34,891 nucleotides of DNA from an uncultured Coriobacteriaceae bacterium (GTDB lineage Bacteria; Actinomycetota; Coriobacteriia; Coriobacteriales; Atopobiaceae). The position numbers and the translations under genes were made by a program. How positions within the stretch are numbered: the stretch's first letter is position 1; every line of letters starts with the position of its first letter. The stretch covers positions 1 to 34,891 of the forward strand of contig UQWE01000003.1 of the NCBI GenBank assembly GCA_900544655.1. The letters are read 5' to 3'. Under the pieces are notes generated by a model that was not told the origin of the DNA, made no database searches, and saw only the letters and a program-made list of their open reading frames with translations. Of this stretch, positions 30,760 to 34,891 are shown one piece after another.

Positions 30760-31959
30760 ATGAGAAACCTCACCCGCATTGACCGCGATGGCGCCAAAGT
30801 GCCCAGAAGCCCGATGACAGCGATGGTGCGCACATCCCTGAGCGATTGTCTGGGCAGCAAGGCACTCATTGTCGTGCTCATCCTCGCACAGGCGCTCTTC
30901 TTGCTCCCGGGACTCGTGGGCTATCCAACGCTCTCCGACCTGGCGATCGGCCAGAAGCAGGCTAGCCAAACCCTGGAAATCCTGTTGACCGGAATGGAGA
31001 GCGGCGCCTACGGCTCGGCACCAGACGCGCTCAAGGACATCAACGCGCGCCAGCTCGAAGCGCTCACGGCCGCCTCAAACGCGCCCTATCCGAGCAAGGA
31101 GTTCTTCACCGCCTACGCGCAGTATTACGACGTAGAGATCGAATGCGCAAAGCTCGGCCACACCGAATCGACTCCAAGTCTTTACGCTCGCTCTGAACTC
31201 ATCCATCGATTGGCCAGTCTTGAAAACCCCGAGGTATACGCCAGCGCGACAGAGATGCCGGCCATGTACTATCTAGCATTTGTAGTGGGCCTCATGCCGG
31301 GAATCATTCTGCTGCTGCCAGTGGCGCTGCTCACGAGCGGTTCCCAAAGGAGGCTCGGAGGCAGAACTCTATTCTCCATGGCGCCAGTCTCGCGAGCATC
31401 CGAGCGCCTGGCATGCACTGCCGTTGCGTCCGTTCTGTCGCTTGCGTGCCTCGCGGCCGCGCTTCTCCCGGCAGCACTTCTCGCAGCGATAAGGAACGGC
31501 ATCGGCGACTTCGCATACCCCGTAGTGAGCATCGCCGATGGGGTCGTGAGCTCAAGCACCATCGGGGATGTGCTCGCACAGGACGCCGCGCTCATGACGT
31601 TTGCGTCGCTCATGGTGGTCGCACTCGTCGCGATGGCAGAATCCATCCGAGCACGCTGCGGGTTGGGAGTTGCGTTCGCGCTGCTCGTCTGCCCCCTGAT
31701 TCCCATTTACACGTCTCAGTCGACAAGATGGAGAGCGGTCGCGCGGCATCTTCCCAGCTCATACATCTCGTGCGGGAGCGTCGTAGGACTGCCAGTCTAT
31801 GCAAACGGACTTGATATCCGGGCGATTCCAGGTACCACGTGGGAGCTTGGGCTCGTGACGCTCTTCCTATTCGCAATCGCTCTCCTGGCCATCGCCCTCT
31901 TTACGGACATGGCTCGCGAGCGCACGGCAACAAAGCGTCTAGCGAGGCGATTCTCATGA
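30760..31959 (+). CDS. ABC transporter permease-like membrane protein
   Basis: 399 residues. An N-terminal hydrophilic stretch leads to a helix (ALIVVLILAQALFLLPGLVG). A large probably extracytoplasmic region (about 65-170) precedes a cluster of about five membrane helices (YLAFVVGLMPGIILLLPVAL, LACTAVASVLSLACLAAALL, LMTFASLMVVALVAMAESI, and WELGLVTLFLFAIALLAIAL near the C-terminus). This is the layout of ABC-2-type or bacitracin-exporter-like permeases. AAGGAG precedes the ATG at 30760. The stop overlaps the next start (ATGA at 31956-31959), so it is coupled to the ATPase gene. The substrate cannot be told. Confidence 0.75.
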   Translation: MRNLTRIDRDGAKVPRSPMTAMVRTSLSDCLGSKALIVVLILAQALFLLPGLVGYPTLSDLAIGQKQASQTLEILLTGMESGAYGSAPDALKDINARQLEALTAASNAPYPSKEFFTAYAQYYDVEIECAKLGHTESTPSLYARSELIHRLASLENPEVYASATEMPAMYYLAFVVGLMPGIILLLPVALLTSGSQRRLGGRTLFSMAPVSRASERLACTAVASVLSLACLAAALLPAALLAAIRNGIGDFAYPVVSIADGVVSSSTIGDVLAQDAALMTFASLMVVALVAMAESIRARCGLGVAFALLVCPLIPIYTSQSTRWRAVARHLPSSYISCGSVVGLPVYANGLDIRAIPGTTWELGLVTLFLFAIALLAIALFTDMARERTATKRLARRFS

Positions 31960-32673
31960 CTGGCTTCCTCAACCTTTGTGCGCGACGCGGAGACAGGCTT
32001 ATCCTGGACAACGCCAGCATCGAAATACCCACCGGCACCGTCACGGGGCTCGTCGCTCCCAACGGAAGCGGCAAGACAACGCTGCTCGAGTCAATCTGTG
32101 AGCCATGGAGCAGGCACGTCACATGCAAAATCGACGCCGGGAATGCATCGATCACACGCAATCCGAGCGCCGTCGAATGGAAATAGGTCGTCTTTTTACC
32201 TGTCATCGCCATCCGTCCTGAGTCTGCGCGCCTCCGTTCGGCAGAACATCGAATTTGCCAGAGATTGTTGGGGATCGCAGGTAGACGCAGCGAAGCTATC
32301 CTCCCGTCTTGGTATTGAGGGATTCCTCGATCTTCCCGTCCGAAAGTGTTCGCAAGGAATGGCACAGCTCGCCTCCATTGCCACCGCCATGGCAACGGGA
32401 GCAGACCTGCTCCTTTTCGACGAGCCCATGAGCGCGCTTGACCCCACCAATGTTGGGACCGTCACGAGAGCCATGCGGTCCTACGTGCGAACCGGCCGCT
32501 CGATCGTTCTGTCGAGCCACAACCTCGCAAACGTTGACCTTTCCTGCGACCGCGTTGCCTTCATCGTCAACAAGCAGATTGAGCTTCACGACCGCGCAAG
32601 GGGCCGCACCGACACCTACGCCGCCCGCTACCACGAGCTCTACGAGAAGGGAGGAAACGCACCAGAGCACTAA
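31956..32673 (+). pseudogene. ABC transporter ATPase with a single-base frameshift
   Basis: Frame 1 (31956-32186) gives the start and Walker A (GLVAPNGSGKTTLLESI) and stops at TAG 32184-32186. From about 32187 frame 2 continues as RSSFYLSSPSVLSLRASVRQ, the signature-like KCSQGMAQLASIATAM, Walker B DLLLFDEPMSALDP and switch His in IVLSSHNLANVD, to the stop at 32671-32673. Removing one T at 32184 joins them as ...EWKRSSFYL. The full product would be about 238 residues, a normal ATPase length. Either the gene is a recent pseudogene, the base is a sequencing error, or there is programmed frameshifting. The Q-loop has no obvious Gln. ATG overlap with the permease gene shows operon structure. Confidence 0.85.
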
Positions 32674-32697
32674 AGAGAGCCGACAGAAGGAGCAAAC

Positions 32698-32760
32698 GTG
32701 CAAAGCAGAGCCAAAATAGCCATGCTCGCCACCATAGCGACCCTCATAACAACCTGGTAG
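32698..32760 (+). CDS. Possible 20-residue hydrophobic peptide at the end of the ABC operon
   Basis: GTG-started frame encoding MQSRAKIAMLATIATLITTW then TAG. GAAGGAG (32686-32692) lies 5 nt upstream, a strong ribosome-binding site, and a strong terminator begins 6 nt after the stop. It starts 24 nt after the ATPase stop. The product has a short basic N-terminus followed by a hydrophobic helix. It could be a small membrane subunit, a signal/leader peptide or an exported peptide. No family is recognised. Confidence 0.5.
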   Translation: MQSRAKIAMLATIATLITTW

Positions 32761-32766
32761 AGCCTA

Positions 32767-32800
32767 GCCGCCCGGCAATCGCCGGGCGGCTTTCATTTCA
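32767..32800 (+). terminator. Strong intrinsic terminator of the ABC operon
   Basis: 10-bp stem GCCGCCCGGC (32767-32776), loop AATC, GCCGGGCGGC (32781-32790), followed by TTTCATTTC. It also lies against the convergent regulator's stop at 32793, so it may serve both genes. Confidence 0.9.
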
Positions 32801-34721
32801 CAGCACCCCGACACAGGCCAGCAAGCTCGACGAGGTAGTGGACGCCGAGCTTGCGATAGGCAGTTCGGCGGGCGGAGTTGACGGCGCCGGGAGAGAGGCA
32901 GCGTTTGGAGCAAATCTCGGCGCCGTCGCAACCAGCGACCAGAAGCATTGCCACATCTACCTCGGTTTCATTGAGTCCGCGACTCACGAGATAGGCAGAC
33001 AGCCTACGACTCCGTTCCCCATCGGCGCTCATCCCGGCACTACTTGACACCCACTCAAGCTCGTCCCTCACCGAGAGAAAGAGCGAGACAGCCCCGGCAA
33101 TTACGTACGTTCCAGAGACAAGGCCCGCAAGCATGGCATATGCCATAGCGACCTCGTCATTGGAAATGAGCGCGAGAAGCGCCGGCAGACAAGGAGCGAG
33201 CCCCGACGAGTAGCCACCGAGAAGCATTCCCAGTCCAAGACACGAGAACGCCAACGCCGGGGTGCGCAGGCGCCGCACCTCATAGCCGGCGAACCGGACA
33301 ACGGTCACGGTCAACGTGAGAACCAGGGCAAGTAGCGGGATAAGCCCTAGCAACGATCCCACAAAACAGACCGCCGGCGCCACACGAAGAGCAGCGCGCG
33401 ACACGTCACCTCCAGGGCTCACAAACCCGTAAAACACCAGGCAGAGACCCAGTAACATCACTGCCACGTAGTCCGTAGCCCAGTCTTGGCCGAGCGCCCA
33501 GCCCACCACTACGGCAATGCAAATCACCGCGAGAATCAGAATGCGCCACGAGCGAGAGGCCTCGTCACCCGCATGGCGCGACTCATCCATGGGTGTCCCG
33601 GCTCGCAGCTCGTCAATCGATGCCACGCGCAGCTTGTCTAACGCACGCGACCGCAAATTCCTCACCGTAGAGGCGCTAATCCCCATTTGAACGGCAACCT
33701 TGGCAGAGGAGAGCCCCACCAGGCGAAGCCGCAGAGCCTCAGACTCACGCGGCGACAGCCCAGAACCTTCAAACGCCGTTCCGATGCGCCCGGTGTCCGC
33801 TATTACCTCATCGCATTCCTCCGCCTTGCGCGCAGAAGAGGCGGCTCCAATGGCCATTACCGCCAACGAAAGCGCAAGCAGCACGAAAGGAACCGACATA
33901 CCCCAAACCAGGGCACGACCAAGCACGGGAAAGAGCGAGCTGAGCAGCCACGCAAGAAATAGCCCCGCGCAGTAACCGCGGATTATTGAACGTGCCGAAC
34001 AAACCCGCAGACGCAATGCAATTGCTCCAAGGCCAAGGGTTGCAACGGACCAGACGACCGGTGACAGCAGCATGGCCAATCCGCAGGAAGGCACCCCCGA
34101 GCTCAGCGGCCGCACCCCCGGCATATCGCCCAGTCCGCCCAGCGTGAACGCCCCTAGCAGCAGCTCGTCATCTGGCCCAGCCGCGGCGGCCGAAACTCTA
34201 AAGAGCGTCCAGTTAGGCATGAGGCGGGCAGACAATCCAATCAACGCGGCTGCAAACAGCGCGCACCCCACCGTCCACACGCGCTCGCCGTCTTCGCCAG
34301 CGGGGAAGTCAGTCCCGTCGCCAGAAACCATATATCCGCAGGCAAACGATGCAAGCGCCGCACACAAGCAGCCAACGCAGAACAGTGCCAGAGCACTAGA
34401 GACGCACGGGGTGGAGTTCACACTCTCCCATGAGAATCCAACCGCTCCCCACCAGCAACCAGACAGGTAAGCGAGCATCGCCAACACACCGGCCACGGCA
34501 AGCACGCCCTCGTACTCCCTGCGGATACGCGGCGCCATACATCCCGCAAGCCCAGCCAGGGCCATCGCGGGCATTAGTGTGGAGAACGCAAGCGATAGCC
34601 CGTCGCAGGCAAACGGACTCGGGGGCGCAAGCACCTGAGGCGCCCCAACAAGCAGGGCAAGCCACACAAACGGCATGAAGGTCGAGAGACGGTGGCAAGG
34701 GTATGTCCGCCTCGAATCCAT
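32793..34721 (-). CDS. Membrane-embedded LuxR-family regulator with two HTH domains
   Basis: 642 residues with two repeats of a membrane block plus LuxR-type HTH. Block 1 (about 15-295) has roughly eight hydrophobic helices and is followed by HTH 1 (322-366), LSPRESEALRLRLVGLSSAK ... GISASTVRNLRSRALDKLRV. Block 2 (about 390-560) has further helices and is followed by HTH 2 (583-635), LNETEVDVAMLLVAGCDGAE ... LSPGAVNSARRTAYRKLGV. Multi-pass LuxR proteins with one C-terminal HTH are common in Coriobacteriia. An internal second HTH is unusual and suggests fusion of two such genes. The start at 34721 lies 3 nt after the nadE stop, so co-expression is likely. Signal and targets are unknown. Confidence 0.85.
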   Translation of the reverse strand: MDSRRTYPCHRLSTFMPFVWLALLVGAPQVLAPPSPFACDGLSLAFSTLMPAMALAGLAGCMAPRIRREYEGVLAVAGVLAMLAYLSGCWWGAVGFSWESVNSTPCVSSALALFCVGCLCAALASFACGYMVSGDGTDFPAGEDGERVWTVGCALFAAALIGLSARLMPNWTLFRVSAAAAGPDDELLLGAFTLGGLGDMPGVRPLSSGVPSCGLAMLLSPVVWSVATLGLGAIALRLRVCSARSIIRGYCAGLFLAWLLSSLFPVLGRALVWGMSVPFVLLALSLAVMAIGAASSARKAEECDEVIADTGRIGTAFEGSGLSPRESEALRLRLVGLSSAKVAVQMGISASTVRNLRSRALDKLRVASIDELRAGTPMDESRHAGDEASRSWRILILAVICIAVVVGWALGQDWATDYVAVMLLGLCLVFYGFVSPGGDVSRAALRVAPAVCFVGSLLGLIPLLALVLTLTVTVVRFAGYEVRRLRTPALAFSCLGLGMLLGGYSSGLAPCLPALLALISNDEVAMAYAMLAGLVSGTYVIAGAVSLFLSVRDELEWVSSSAGMSADGERSRRLSAYLVSRGLNETEVDVAMLLVAGCDGAEICSKRCLSPGAVNSARRTAYRKLGVHYLVELAGLCRGAVK

Positions 34722-34724
34722 TTG

Positions 34725-34891
34725 CTACCCCAGTCCGTCAAGCTCACGTTGCCATAGCGTGCAGACGGCATCGCTCGGCATGCGCAGGTCGCCGCGCGGG
34801 CTCACGGCCACGCTGCCGACCTTGGGGCCGTCGGGCAGGCAGCTGCGCTTGAACTGCTGTGAGAAGAAGCGCCAGTAGAACTTGCGCAGCC
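34725..34891 (-). CDS. nadE: Glutamine-dependent NAD+ synthetase, C-terminal end (5' part outside window)
   Basis: Only the last 54 or so codons are in the window: LRKFYWRFFSQQFKRSC, LPDGPKVGSVAVSPRGDLRM, PSDAVCTLWQRELDGLG-stop. The RFFSQQFKRSCLPDGPKVGS stretch is typical of the C-terminus of the large glutaminase-type NadE, which makes NAD+ from deamido-NAD+. The gene continues past the right edge and the LuxR-type regulator follows it. Confidence 0.88.
   Translation of the reverse strand, partial: LRKFYWRFFSQQFKRSCLPDGPKVGSVAVSPRGDLRMPSDAVCTLWQRELDGLG

Overview
This window comes from a high-GC bacterium with strong Shine-Dalgarno sites, most likely a gut Coriobacteriia of the Collinsella type. 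That assignment is an inference from the overall gene repertoire (two LytR-CpsA-Psr proteins beside guaA, a multi-membrane LuxR regulator, an LPXTG BspA-like surface protein, a multi-cluster ferredoxin-like protein). No rRNA, tRNA or CRISPR array is visible.

Layout. (1) 1-5640: the 3' part of a gyrase/topoisomerase IV A subunit with a strong terminator, a decayed DUF4143-type ATPase, an intact AAA/DUF234-type ATPase whose start region carries an inverted repeat, and one unrecognised protein. (2) 5943-19983: an accessory island. Its right edge is the 3' end of guaA. The sequence tcccactcga, which encodes the guaA tail ([I/V]EWE-stop on the minus strand), recurs in the same orientation at 5943 and 8204, each time with a different stop codon. 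This is what repeated integration at the guaA 3' end leaves behind. The left sub-segment (5943-8204) has a glyoxalase-like gene, a small ORF and decayed sequence. The right one (8204-19973) has an LPXTG/leucine-rich-repeat surface protein, a small XRE regulator, a tight three-gene operon of unknown function, a MobC-like protein, a RepA-like ATPase, a ribbon-helix-helix-like protein, a tyrosine integrase, an excisionase-like protein, a double-HTH regulator and a restriction-modification locus. (3) 19969-34891: core chromosome with guaA, two LCP genes, ychF, a 4Fe-4S protein, groL and groS, an ABC exporter locus (ATPase frameshifted) with a possible 20-residue peptide, a double-HTH membrane LuxR regulator and the 3' end of nadE.

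The most interesting system is the restriction-modification locus at 16645-19646. The large subunit looks like the fused nuclease-methyltransferase of type IIB (BcgI-like) enzymes, with a P-E-X12-E-D-K nuclease motif plus methyltransferase motifs. The specificity subunit is split into two target-recognition halves exactly at a (GA)10G dinucleotide tract. Adding one GA unit, or losing two, would fuse the halves into a protein of about 365 residues. As sequenced the gene is in the one-TRD state. This predicts slipped-strand switching of DNA specificity on a mobile island.

Secondary points of interest are the guaA att scars, a promoter-operator palindrome in front of xis-int, the relaxase-less mobilisation module with a candidate oriT, the unknown three-gene operon, and the ABC exporter/peptide locus with its repeated TGTNNACA operator.
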